Below, piece by piece: positions 1 to 5,201 of a DNA stretch of 5,209 bases. Under the pieces are notes generated by a model, which was not told the DNA's origin, ran no database searches, and saw nothing but the letters and a program-made list of their open reading frames with translations. A program made the position numbers and the translations under genes. Numbering within the stretch: the stretch's first letter is position 1; each line of letters starts with the position of its first letter. Source of the stretch: an uncultured Collinsella sp. (GTDB lineage Bacteria > Actinomycetota > Coriobacteriia > Coriobacteriales > Coriobacteriaceae); assembly GCA_900549655.1 (NCBI GenBank), contig UROZ01000139.1:1-5209 (forward strand), written 5' to 3'.

Positions 1-878
1 TCGGACAGGTTCGTGGGAACCTGTACCTTGATTTCGACGAGCAGCGCGCCTGTGCGGCCACGGTGCTTAACGTCGGGCGCACCCATCTCCTTAAAGCGGA
101 ACTTCTTGCCCGTCTGGGTGCCAGCGGGCACCTTCAGACGAACCGTCGCGCCGCCGGGCGTGGGCACATCCACCGTGCAGCCGAGCGCCGCCTCGTAGAC
201 CGAGACCGGTACCTCCATGGTCACGTCGGCACCCTTGCGCTTAAACAGCGGATGCTCCTCCACGTGCGTGGTTACGACCAGGTCGCCGCGCTCGCCGCCG
301 GCAACGCCATACTCGCCGCGACGTTTATAACGCAGCTTGCCGCCGTCGACCGCGCCTGCAGGCACCGAGACCGTAATGGTCTGCTGCTCGCCCGTCGAGG
401 GAATGCGATAGGTGACCTTGTGCGTCACGCCGCGAAACGCGTCCTCGGCCGTCACATCGACGGTCAGCGACAGGTCGCCGCCCTTGCGAGCGCGGCTGCG
501 ACCCGCGCCGGCACCGGCATTACCCGCAGCCCCGGCAAAGCCCGAGCCCCAATCGCTGCCCCAGGCGCCGTTGCCGCTAAAGATGCTGTCGAAGATGTCG
601 CCCCAGCCGCTGGCACCCGCGCCGGCACCGTAGCCGCCGCCATACGCGCCGCCTGCGCCCGGCATGCCGCCAAACATGAGCATCTGGTCGTACTCTTTGC
701 GCTTCTTCTCGTCCGAAAGCGTCTCGTAGGCCTCGCTGATCTCCTTGAACTTGGCCTCGTCGCCGCCGGCATCGGGGTGATATTTTTGCGCGAGCTTACG
801 AAACGCGCTCTTGATCTCTTTGTCGGAGGCGCTCTTGGATACGCCCAGGATGTCATAGAAGGTTTTGCCTGCAGCCAT
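1..878 (-). CDS. dnaJ: DnaJ-family co-chaperone, class B (no zinc finger), 3' end cut by window
   Basis: This is a cytoplasmic J-protein that delivers unfolded clients to DnaK and stimulates its ATPase. About 292 residues are visible; the C-terminus lies beyond base 1. The J domain spans about residues 5-67, with the catalytic HPD loop at 34-36 (context KYHPDAGGD) and the helix IV end KRKEYDQML. A Gly/Ala/Trp/Phe-rich linker follows (about 69-126) with a DIF motif at 94-96, then the two-part C-terminal substrate-binding fold (from about 133), ending in view with VQVPTNLS. The four CxxCxGxG repeats of classical DnaJ are absent: the fold runs straight from GGDLSLTVDV to the SVPAGAVDGG segment, and only one Cys is visible. 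It is therefore class B, like CbpA. The start is set by ATG at 876-878 with a good Shine-Dalgarno (GGAGAGGAG, about 884-892). It is the third gene of the operon, 108 bp after grpE, beyond a strong hairpin. The family is certain; calling it dnaJ rather than cbpA is by position. Confidence 0.93.
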   Translation of the reverse strand, partial: MAAGKTFYDILGVSKSASDKEIKSAFRKLAQKYHPDAGGDEAKFKEISEAYETLSDEKKRKEYDQMLMFGGMPGAGGAYGGGYGAGAGASGWGDIFDSIFSGNGAWGSDWGSGFAGAAGNAGAGAGRSRARKGGDLSLTVDVTAEDAFRGVTHKVTYRIPSTGEQQTITVSVPAGAVDGGKLRYKRRGEYGVAGGERGDLVVTTHVEEHPLFKRKGADVTMEVPVSVYEAALGCTVDVPTPGGATVRLKVPAGTQTGKKFRFKEMGAPDVKHRGRTGALLVEIKVQVPTNLS

Positions 879-951
879 CGTAGCTCCTCTCCTGTTACGT
901 CCGCCGCCCATGCAGACGACGGCCCATGCTTTCATATGGCACTAGGCCAGA

Positions 952-981
952 AAGGGCCCCGGGTGTTGCCCCGGGGCCCTT
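952..981 (-). terminator. Strong stem-loop between grpE and dnaJ (possible attenuator or partial terminator)
   Basis: This is a perfect 12-bp inverted repeat: AAGGGCCCCGGG at 952-963 pairs with CCCGGGGCCCTT at 970-981, around a 6-nt loop. It begins six bases beyond the grpE stop codon on the transcribed strand. Read in the operon direction the stem is followed by only TTTCT, so the U-tract is poor. It could terminate some transcripts before dnaJ, protect the 3' end of the dnaK-grpE message, or be a processing site. The stem is seen directly; its role is inferred. Confidence 0.5.
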
Positions 982-986
982 CTCAA

Positions 987-1829
987 TTACTCCTCGGTGC
1001 TCTCGGCCGTATCGGCCGCAGCATCCTCGGGCGCCGCTTCGGGCTCCGGTGCGGGGCGCTTCTCGCCACCGTAGGTCACCGTCACCATCGCGGAGCGCAG
1101 GATGCGGTCCGCCATGCGGTAGCCCTTCTGGTACACGTCGTTGACGGTCTCGTCGTACTGCGATGCGTCCTCGACACGCCCCACGGCCTGGTGCTCGAGC
1201 GGATCGAACGCCTCGCCCTTGGGGTCGATGGGCTCAACGCCCTCGTGCGCAAACACATCGAGCAGCTTGGCATGCACCGCGTCGACACCGTCGACGAACT
1301 GCTTAAAGTCGTCGGCAAGCTCCTGGCTGCGGGCATGGTCGATCGCACGCTCGATATCGTCGACCACCGGCAGCAGCGCGGTGACGAGCTTCTCGGTCGC
1401 GCGCTCGCGCTCGGCGATACGCTCATTGGCGGTGCGGCGACGGAAGTTCTCCCAGTCGGCCTGCAGACGGGCGGTACGCTCGGTGGCGTCCTTTGCCTTG
1501 TCCTCGGCGGCCTTCTGAGCCTCTGCCGCAGCATCGAGCTCGTTGCGCACGTCGGCAAGCTCTTTCTGAGCCTGCTCGAACTTGAGCTTAAAGTCGTTGT
1601 CGGCGGCTTCCTCACCGGCGCGGATAGCGGCTTCCACCATCTCGTCCTCGGTCATCGTCGCCTCCTTGTTGGAATCCTCTACTTGGTTCTCGGCAGCCTC
1701 GGCGGCCGGGGCCTCGTTGGCCTCGGTAACGTCTGCGGCCTCTACGGGAATCTTCACGTCCTTCTCCTCAGAGTCAACGGGGGCGGCACCAACGGCGGCC
1801 GCCTCCGTGCGAGCTTTACGGGCGGACAT
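987..1829 (-). CDS. grpE: GrpE nucleotide-exchange factor for DnaK
   Basis: GrpE is a cytoplasmic homodimer that opens the DnaK nucleotide-binding domain to release ADP, and often acts as a thermosensor. From the first ATG the product is 280 residues, longer than the usual roughly 190-230. Residues 1-75 are acidic and Ala-rich, probably disordered. A charged coiled-coil helix covers about 77-150, with the conserved core WENFRRRTANE at 126-136. The four-helix-bundle part follows (about 151-195, LLPVVDDIERAI), then the beta-wing (about 198-254) carrying the family signature: FDPLEHQAV at 208-216 and GYRMADRILRSAMVTV at 236-251. A Glu/Pro/Ala acidic tail ends the protein. The first ATG lies 2 nt beyond the dnaK stop, suggesting translational coupling, and only a weak GAGG lies upstream of it. 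Met59 (1653-1655) has a much stronger ribosome site and would give a 222-residue protein of normal length, so the true start is uncertain; the identity is not. Confidence 0.95.
   Translation of the reverse strand: MSARKARTEAAAVGAAPVDSEEKDVKIPVEAADVTEANEAPAAEAAENQVEDSNKEATMTEDEMVEAAIRAGEEAADNDFKLKFEQAQKELADVRNELDAAAEAQKAAEDKAKDATERTARLQADWENFRRRTANERIAERERATEKLVTALLPVVDDIERAIDHARSQELADDFKQFVDGVDAVHAKLLDVFAHEGVEPIDPKGEAFDPLEHQAVGRVEDASQYDETVNDVYQKGYRMADRILRSAMVTVTYGGEKRPAPEPEAAPEDAAADTAESTEE
1653..1667 (-). promoter_or_regulatory. Strong internal Shine-Dalgarno and alternative grpE start (Met59)
   Basis: On the coding strand AAGGAGG (1661-1667) is followed by 5 nt and an in-frame ATG (1653-1655). 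This is nearly a consensus ribosome site, whereas the upstream ATG at 1827-1829 has only a weak GAGG. Initiation here would give a 222-residue GrpE of ordinary length, lacking the acidic low-complexity N-terminus. The same bases also encode Asn-Lys-Glu-Ala-Thr, so the motif may be a codon coincidence. Confidence 0.5.
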
Positions 1830-1831
1830 GA

Positions 1832-3724
1832 TTACTCGTCCTCGTCGTCCACAACCTCGTAGTCGGCGTCGACGACGTCATCGTCGGCAGGCTGGGCGCC
1901 GGCGGCACCGTCGGTCTGCTGCTGAGCGTCGGCGTAGACAACCTGGGCCAGCTCGTAGGCCACGGACTGCAGGGACTCGCCGGCGGCCTTGATGGCCTCG
2001 ACGTCAGAGCCCTCGAGCGCCTTCTTGGCGTCGGCGATAGCGGCCTCGGCCTTGGACTTCACATCGGCGGAAACCTTGTCGCCCAGCTCGTTGAGGGTCT
2101 GCTCGGTGGAGTAGCACAGGCTATCGGTCTGGTTGCGGACCTCGACCTCTTCCTTCTGCTTCTTGTCCTCCTCGGCATGAGCCTCGGCGTCCTTGACCAT
2201 ACGATCGACTTCGTCGTCGGACAGAGCGGTGGAGCCGGAAATGGTGATCTGCTGCTCCTTGCCGGTGCCCTTGTCCTTAGCGGAGACCTTGACGATGCCG
2301 TTGGCGTCGATGTCGAAAGTGACCTCGATCTGCGGCACGCCGCGGCGGGCAGCCGGGATGCCGGTCAGCTGGAACTTACCGAGCGACTTGTTGTCGCGGG
2401 CAAGCTCGCGCTCGCCCTGGAGCACGTTGATCTCGACGCTGGTCTGGTTGTCGGCAGCGGTGGAGTAGACCTCGGTCTTGGAGGTCGGGATCGTGGTGTT
2501 GCGGTCGATCATCTTGGTCATGATGCCGCCCATGGTCTCGACGCCCAGCGACAGCGGGGTAACGTCGAGCAGCAGGATGCCCTCGACGTCGCCGGTGAGC
2601 ACGCCGCCCTGGACGGCAGCGCCGTCGGCAACGACCTCGTCGGGGTTCACGGACATGTTGGGCTGCTTGCCGGTCATGGTCTTGACGAGCTCCTGGACAG
2701 CGGGCATACGGGTGGAGCCGCCGACGAGGATGACCTCGGTCAGATCGGAGAGCTTAAGCTTGGCGTCGCGCAGGGCGTTGGTGACAGGCTGCTTGCAGCG
2801 CTCGAGCAGGTCGCGGGTGATCTTCTCGAACTCGGCGCGGGTCAGCGTGTAGTTGAGGTGCAGCGGGCCGGACTGGTTCATGGTAATGAACGGCAGGTTG
2901 ATGGTGGTCTGCTGGGCGGCGGAGAGCTCCTTCTTGGCGTTCTCGGCGGCCTCCTTCAGACGCTGCAGGGCCATGGGGTCCTGACGCAGGTCGACACCGT
3001 TCTCCTGCTGGAACTTATCGGCCATCCAGTCGATGACGCGCTGATCCCAGTCATCGCCGCCCAGGTGGTTGTCGCCCGAGGTGGACAGAACCTCAAACAC
3101 GCCGTCGGCGAGGTCGAGGATGGAGACGTCGAAGGTGCCGCCGCCCAGGTCGAAGACCAGGATGCGCTGGTCGGTGCCCTGCTTGTCCAGGCCATAGGCA
3201 AGAGCAGCAGCGGTCGGCTCGTTGACGATACGCTTGACGTTGAGGCCGGCGATCTTGCCGGCGTCCTTGGTGGCCTGACGCTGGGCGTCGTTGAAGTAGG
3301 CCGGGACGGTGATGACGGCGTCGGTGACGGTCTCGCCCAGATACTTCTCGGCGTCGGCCTTCATCTTGGCGAGCGTCATGGCGCTCACCTGCTCGGCGGT
3401 GTAATCCTTGCCCTCGATGTCGACGACGGCACGGCCACCCTGGCCCTCCTTGACCTCGTACGGCACGGTCTTGATCTCGGAGGTGCACTCGGAGTACTTG
3501 CGGCCCATGAAGCGCTTGATGGAAAACACGGTGTTCTTGGGGTTGGTGACCGCCTGGTTCTTTGCGGCCTTACCCACGACACGGTCGCCGTCGGCACGGA
3601 AGCCAACAACGGACGGGGTGGTGCGGTCGCCCTCGGCGTTCACGATAATGGTCGGAGAACCGCCCTCGAGAACGGCCATAGCGGAGTTAGTAGTACCAAG
3701 GTCGATACCAAGAATCTTACTCAT
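1832..3724 (-). CDS. dnaK: Hsp70 molecular chaperone DnaK
   Basis: DnaK is the ATP-dependent cytoplasmic chaperone that binds and releases exposed hydrophobic segments, working with the two downstream gene products. It is full length at 630 residues. The nucleotide-binding domain (about 1-380) shows the first phosphate loop GIDLGTTNS at 6-14, Lys70, NEPTAAALAYG at 168-178, the second phosphate motif DLGGGTFDVS at 192-201 with Thr197 (equivalent to the E. coli autophosphorylated Thr199), and the third signature VILVGGSTRMP at 331-341. The interdomain linker GILLLDVTPLSLG is at 382-394, followed by the beta-sandwich substrate domain, the helical lid and an acidic tail ending DADYEVVDDEDE. Residues about 77-100 form an extra stretch not expected in most actinobacterial DnaKs. 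The start is fixed by the ATG just before the conserved N-terminus, with GAGAGGG about 8 nt upstream. It is the first gene of the operon and has the strongly biased codon use of a highly expressed gene. Confidence 0.99.
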   Translation of the reverse strand: MSKILGIDLGTTNSAMAVLEGGSPTIIVNAEGDRTTPSVVGFRADGDRVVGKAAKNQAVTNPKNTVFSIKRFMGRKYSECTSEIKTVPYEVKEGQGGRAVVDIEGKDYTAEQVSAMTLAKMKADAEKYLGETVTDAVITVPAYFNDAQRQATKDAGKIAGLNVKRIVNEPTAAALAYGLDKQGTDQRILVFDLGGGTFDVSILDLADGVFEVLSTSGDNHLGGDDWDQRVIDWMADKFQQENGVDLRQDPMALQRLKEAAENAKKELSAAQQTTINLPFITMNQSGPLHLNYTLTRAEFEKITRDLLERCKQPVTNALRDAKLKLSDLTEVILVGGSTRMPAVQELVKTMTGKQPNMSVNPDEVVADGAAVQGGVLTGDVEGILLLDVTPLSLGVETMGGIMTKMIDRNTTIPTSKTEVYSTAADNQTSVEINVLQGERELARDNKSLGKFQLTGIPAARRGVPQIEVTFDIDANGIVKVSAKDKGTGKEQQITISGSTALSDDEVDRMVKDAEAHAEEDKKQKEEVEVRNQTDSLCYSTEQTLNELGDKVSADVKSKAEAAIADAKKALEGSDVEAIKAAGESLQSVAYELAQVVYADAQQQTDGAAGAQPADDDVVDADYEVVDDEDE

Positions 3725-3803
3725 TAGAAATTCCCTCTCTCTTGTGCGTTCGTGCCGCCTCGACGGTCTGTCGCGCGGTGCTTCGGCTTGTCTTTCAGGA
3801 TGT

Positions 3804-3846
3804 AGTGTATCCCCTTATGGGCCGGAATATACAAAATCTAAGTCAA
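3804..3846 (-). promoter_or_regulatory. Candidate dnaK promoter region
   Basis: Read toward dnaK, this AT-rich stretch contains a -35-like TTGACT (3841-3846), a TATATT (3826-3831 area) and a -10-like TACACT (3804-3809). No pair has ideal spacing: TTGTAT to TACACT is about 19 nt, and TTGACT to CATAAG is about 21 nt. A start near 3797 would give a leader of about 70 nt. The composition and position support a promoter here, but the exact boxes are a guess. Confidence 0.3.
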
Positions 3847-3851
3847 TTCAT

Positions 3852-3865
3852 ATAAGATTTCTTAT
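3852..3865. promoter_or_regulatory. Inverted repeat upstream of dnaK, possible operator
   Basis: ATAAGA (3852-3857) and TCTTAT (3860-3865) form a perfect 14-bp palindrome with a 2-nt centre, directly upstream of the -35-like TTGACT for dnaK. It does not match CIRCE or HAIR. A regulator-binding role is inferred only from position and symmetry; short AT-rich palindromes also arise by chance. Confidence 0.25.
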
Positions 3866-3996
3866 CTCTGAAAGTTTAGGTTCTAAAATGCGCAGGTAGA
3901 TGCACTGTTTGAGTCCTCGGCATATCTATTGAGATCTATGTAGAGTTGACTGAGGTGCGAGCCTGGGGCGTGTGGAGCAGTCTGGGGCGGCCTTGG

Positions 3997-4042
3997 GGAA
4001 AGCGTGTCCCGTTTTGAGCGTCGATTTCGGGATGCGGTTTCC
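3997..4042. repeat. REP-like palindrome, copy 1
   Basis: The 15-nt left arm GGAAAGCGTGTCCCG (3997-4011) faces the right arm CGGGATGCGGTTTCC (4028-4042) across a 16-nt loop. Twelve positions are Watson-Crick pairs, two are G-U and one is mismatched. It matches copy 2 at 38 of 46 positions. Noncoding placement, hairpin shape and tandem duplication resemble REP/BIME-type intergenic elements. Confidence 0.75.
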
Positions 4043-4058
4043 GCCGGGCAGTCCAACC

Positions 4059-4104
4059 GGAAACTGTGTCCCGTTTTGGACGTGGATTACGGGACGCAGT
4101 TTCC
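4059..4104. repeat. REP-like palindrome, copy 2
   Basis: The left arm GGAAACTGTGTCCCG (4059-4073) pairs with CGGGACGCAGTTTCC (4090-4104) at 14 of 15 positions plus one G-U, and a further C-G pair (4058/4105) extends the stem. The loop is 16 nt, the same length as in copy 1, and the copies repeat at a 62-bp period with a 16-bp spacer. There is no U-tract on either side, so a terminator role is unlikely. Confidence 0.78.
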
Positions 4105-4239
4105 GCCAGCGCGCTCAATCGCCCTAGATTTCAAGTCACCTGCAGCTAACATTTGCGCAGCTCAACGGCCTCATCTGCATGTTTTTTAGTAAGCCGCGGC
4201 ATACTCGGCGAACGGTATGAAGATGCCGGCCAGAGGGTA

Positions 4240-4267
4240 TTGCAAACGGTCGCTCCCGTGGTATGTT
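4240..4267 (+). promoter_or_regulatory. Predicted sigma-70-type promoter for the ferredoxin gene
   Basis: A -35-like TTGCAA (4240-4245) and a -10-like TATGTT (4262-4267) are 16 bp apart, each matching the consensus at four of six positions. Transcription would start near 4274, giving a leader of about 55 nt. This also argues against translation starting at the ATG at 4263, which overlaps the -10 box. Confidence 0.5.
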
Positions 4268-4281
4268 TTTTCCCGAATCAA

Positions 4282-4309
4282 ACCGACGCGCATCGCCTGT
4301 AGCGTCGGT
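4282..4309 (+). promoter_or_regulatory. Hairpin in the ferredoxin 5' leader
   Basis: ACCGACGC (4282-4289) is perfectly complementary to GCGTCGGT (4302-4309), giving an 8-bp stem with a 12-nt loop. It ends 5 nt before the GAGAGG ribosome site (4315-4320). It may stabilise the message or keep the ribosome site open, as an mRNA 5' clamp; it is too small for a recognised riboswitch. Confidence 0.45.
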
Positions 4310-4328
4310 CAACAGAGAGGAAACTACC

Positions 4329-4514
4329 ATGGCTCATCCCGTAATTGATGCCGACGAGTGCATCGCTTGTGGCGTTTGCGTCGACTCCTGCCCCGCTGGC
4401 GTTCTGGAGCTCCAGGACGTCGCTACCGTCGCTGACGAGGACTCCTGCGTCGCCTGTGGCGCTTGCCAGGACGCTTGCCCCGCTGGCGCGATCACCGAGA
4501 TCGTCGAGGAGTAA
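4329..4514 (+). CDS. 2[4Fe-4S] bacterial-type (clostridial) ferredoxin
   Basis: This is a small soluble electron carrier of 61 residues, the usual length for the family. It holds two cluster-binding motifs of the form CxxCxxCxxxCP: cysteines 11, 14, 17 and 21 with Pro22, and cysteines 40, 43, 46 and 50 with Pro51. In the family each cluster takes three cysteines from one motif and the fourth from the other. The two halves are near repeats of each other (CIACGVCVDSCPAG and CVACGACQDACPAG), also visible in the DNA, showing the ancient internal duplication. The protein is very acidic and has no added domain, membrane segment or signal. The ATG at 4329 is chosen because GAGAGG lies 8 nt upstream; an earlier in-frame ATG at 4263 lies in the promoter. 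It is monocistronic and closed by a terminator. Its partner enzymes (for example pyruvate:ferredoxin oxidoreductase or hydrogenase) cannot be told from this window. Confidence 0.95.
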   Translation: MAHPVIDADECIACGVCVDSCPAGVLELQDVATVADEDSCVACGACQDACPAGAITEIVEE

Positions 4515-4558
4515 CAACTCCCCACTTGCACACTCAAAAGTACACCGTGCACAAAAAA

Positions 4559-4595
4559 GGAGGCCTCCGCATCGCCGCGGAGGCCTCCTTTTTTT
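4559..4595. terminator. Bidirectional intrinsic terminator between convergent ferredoxin and niaR genes
   Basis: A perfect 12-bp stem (GGAGGCCTCCGC at 4559-4570 with GCGGAGGCCTCC at 4577-4588) encloses a 6-nt loop. It is preceded by six A (4553-4558) and followed by seven T (4589-4595), so it has a U-tract in both directions. It ends the ferredoxin transcript on the plus strand and the niaR transcript on the minus strand. The flanking GCAC/GTGC extends the symmetry. Confidence 0.95.
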
Positions 4596-4655
4596 GTGCG
4601 GATAACTAATTTGGCACCGCTGCAGATTGCCGCTTAGGGGCGTTTGCAGCGTCGG

Positions 4656-5201
4656 CTACGATAGATCGTCCTCGTAGGGCATGAGGTCTGCTAGGTAGCC
4701 TTTCTCCTTGAGCATCGCCTCGATCTCGTCGAGGGTTTGCTCGTCCTCCGCCGCGATGCGATGGAAGTGATAGCCGCTCGTCACCGTTAGCAGCGGGAAA
4801 CTCTTGCCGCTGGCAATACCCTCCAGATAGCGCTCGATATCGCGACGATTGCGGATGTCCAGGTCGGCCGTGATCTTACCGTACACGCGGTGATTGACGA
4901 TCACGTTGAGCACGGCGCCTCCGGCGTCGACGATACTCGTAAGCTCATCGCCTGCCTGCTCCACGCCGTGGCGAACCTTGACCAAGCGTGTGGGCACAGC
5001 GGGGCTGCTGGGGGCCTCCTGCAGCACGTAGCCGCGGTTGGTCGCCACGATATCGTGCCCATCGGCGCGCAGCAGGGCGATGTCCTGCACCACGATCTGG
5101 CGGCTCACACCCACCTCGCGGGCAAGCGCGCTGCCCGATACGGGCCCCTTGGCCCCCTCGAGCACGGCCATGATGGCACGGCGACGCTCGCGGGCGTTCA
5201 T
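4656..5201 (-). CDS. niaR: NiaR-type 3H-domain transcriptional repressor of NAD metabolism
   Basis: The 181-residue protein has an N-terminal winged-helix DNA-binding domain (about 4-60; recognition region VSRQIVVQDIALLR at 32-45, wing ending NRGYVL) and a C-terminal 3H domain (about 72-170). The three named histidine regions are RHGVEQAGDE (His78), VNHRVYG (His104) and GYHFHRI (His145, His147). His78, Glu86, His145 and His147 keep the spacing of the metal ligands I recall from the Thermotoga maritima homologue TM1602, so the metal site looks intact. Family members such as B. subtilis NiaR (YrxA) use nicotinic acid as co-repressor for NAD synthesis or niacin transport genes. The ATG is at 5199-5201; only 8 nt of upstream DNA is present, so the ribosome site, promoter and any divergent target are out of view. 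The gene stands apart from the ferredoxin gene, facing it across the shared terminator. The family is secure; the effector is inferred. Confidence 0.88.
   Translation of the reverse strand: MNARERRRAIMAVLEGAKGPVSGSALAREVGVSRQIVVQDIALLRADGHDIVATNRGYVLQEAPSSPAVPTRLVKVRHGVEQAGDELTSIVDAGGAVLNVIVNHRVYGKITADLDIRNRRDIERYLEGIASGKSFPLLTVTSGYHFHRIAAEDEQTLDEIEAMLKEKGYLADLMPYEDDLS

Larger units (their letters stand above)
3725..4328. other. 604-bp divergent intergenic region between dnaK and the ferredoxin gene
   Basis: I see no convincing gene here. The dnaK-proximal part (about 3725-3800) would be the dnaK leader. From 3821 to about 3950 the DNA is markedly AT-rich compared with the rest of the window and holds two short inverted repeats: ATAAGA/TCTTAT at 3852-3865 and TTTAG/CTAAA at 3875-3887. 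A G-rich stretch at 3961-3998 carries CTGGGGCG twice (3963-3970 and 3982-3989). Two REP-like palindromes follow (3997-4104). The remaining part leads into the ferredoxin promoter. I found no sequence matching CIRCE (TTAGCACTC-N9-GAGTGCTAA) or HAIR (CTTGAGT-N7-ACTCAAG). Confidence 0.7.

Noticed and set aside
63..1862. A 599-codon open frame on the plus strand, opposite dnaJ, grpE and the end of dnaK
   Set aside because: It lies in codon register with dnaJ and grpE. Its stops would need TTA, CTA or TCA codons in the real genes, which are rare in this GC-rich, biased coding DNA. The product is low-complexity and resembles no family I know.
2177..3727. A 516-codon open frame antisense to dnaK
   Set aside because: Long antisense frames opposite hsp70 genes are a known by-product of codon bias. 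It is in exact register with dnaK codons, has no ribosome site, and its Leu/Val/Gly/Asp-rich product looks like a shadow.
3906..3917. Half of a HAIR-like site (TTTGAGTC)
   Set aside because: There is no matching ACTCAAG half at the required 7-nt spacing, so HspR binding is not supported.
4157..4187. Possible terminator at the T6 run 4182-4187
   Set aside because: Only a 4-bp GCAG/CTGC pairing precedes the T-run, too weak for an intrinsic terminator, and no gene ends upstream of it.
4004..4189. Short open frames on both strands across the palindromes (about 60 codons each)
   Set aside because: They are formed by the repeat units themselves, with no ribosome site and no recognisable protein.
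4193..4230. Imperfect inverted repeat GCCGCGGCAT / ATGCCGGC
   Set aside because: It needs a bulge and a 20-nt loop, so it is weak; in GC-rich DNA such matches are common by chance.
4263..4328. A longer ferredoxin starting at the ATG at 4263
   Set aside because: This ATG overlaps the predicted -10 box and has no ribosome site. The extra 22 residues cover the leader hairpin and are not part of the ferredoxin family; ATG 4329 has GAGAGG at the right distance.
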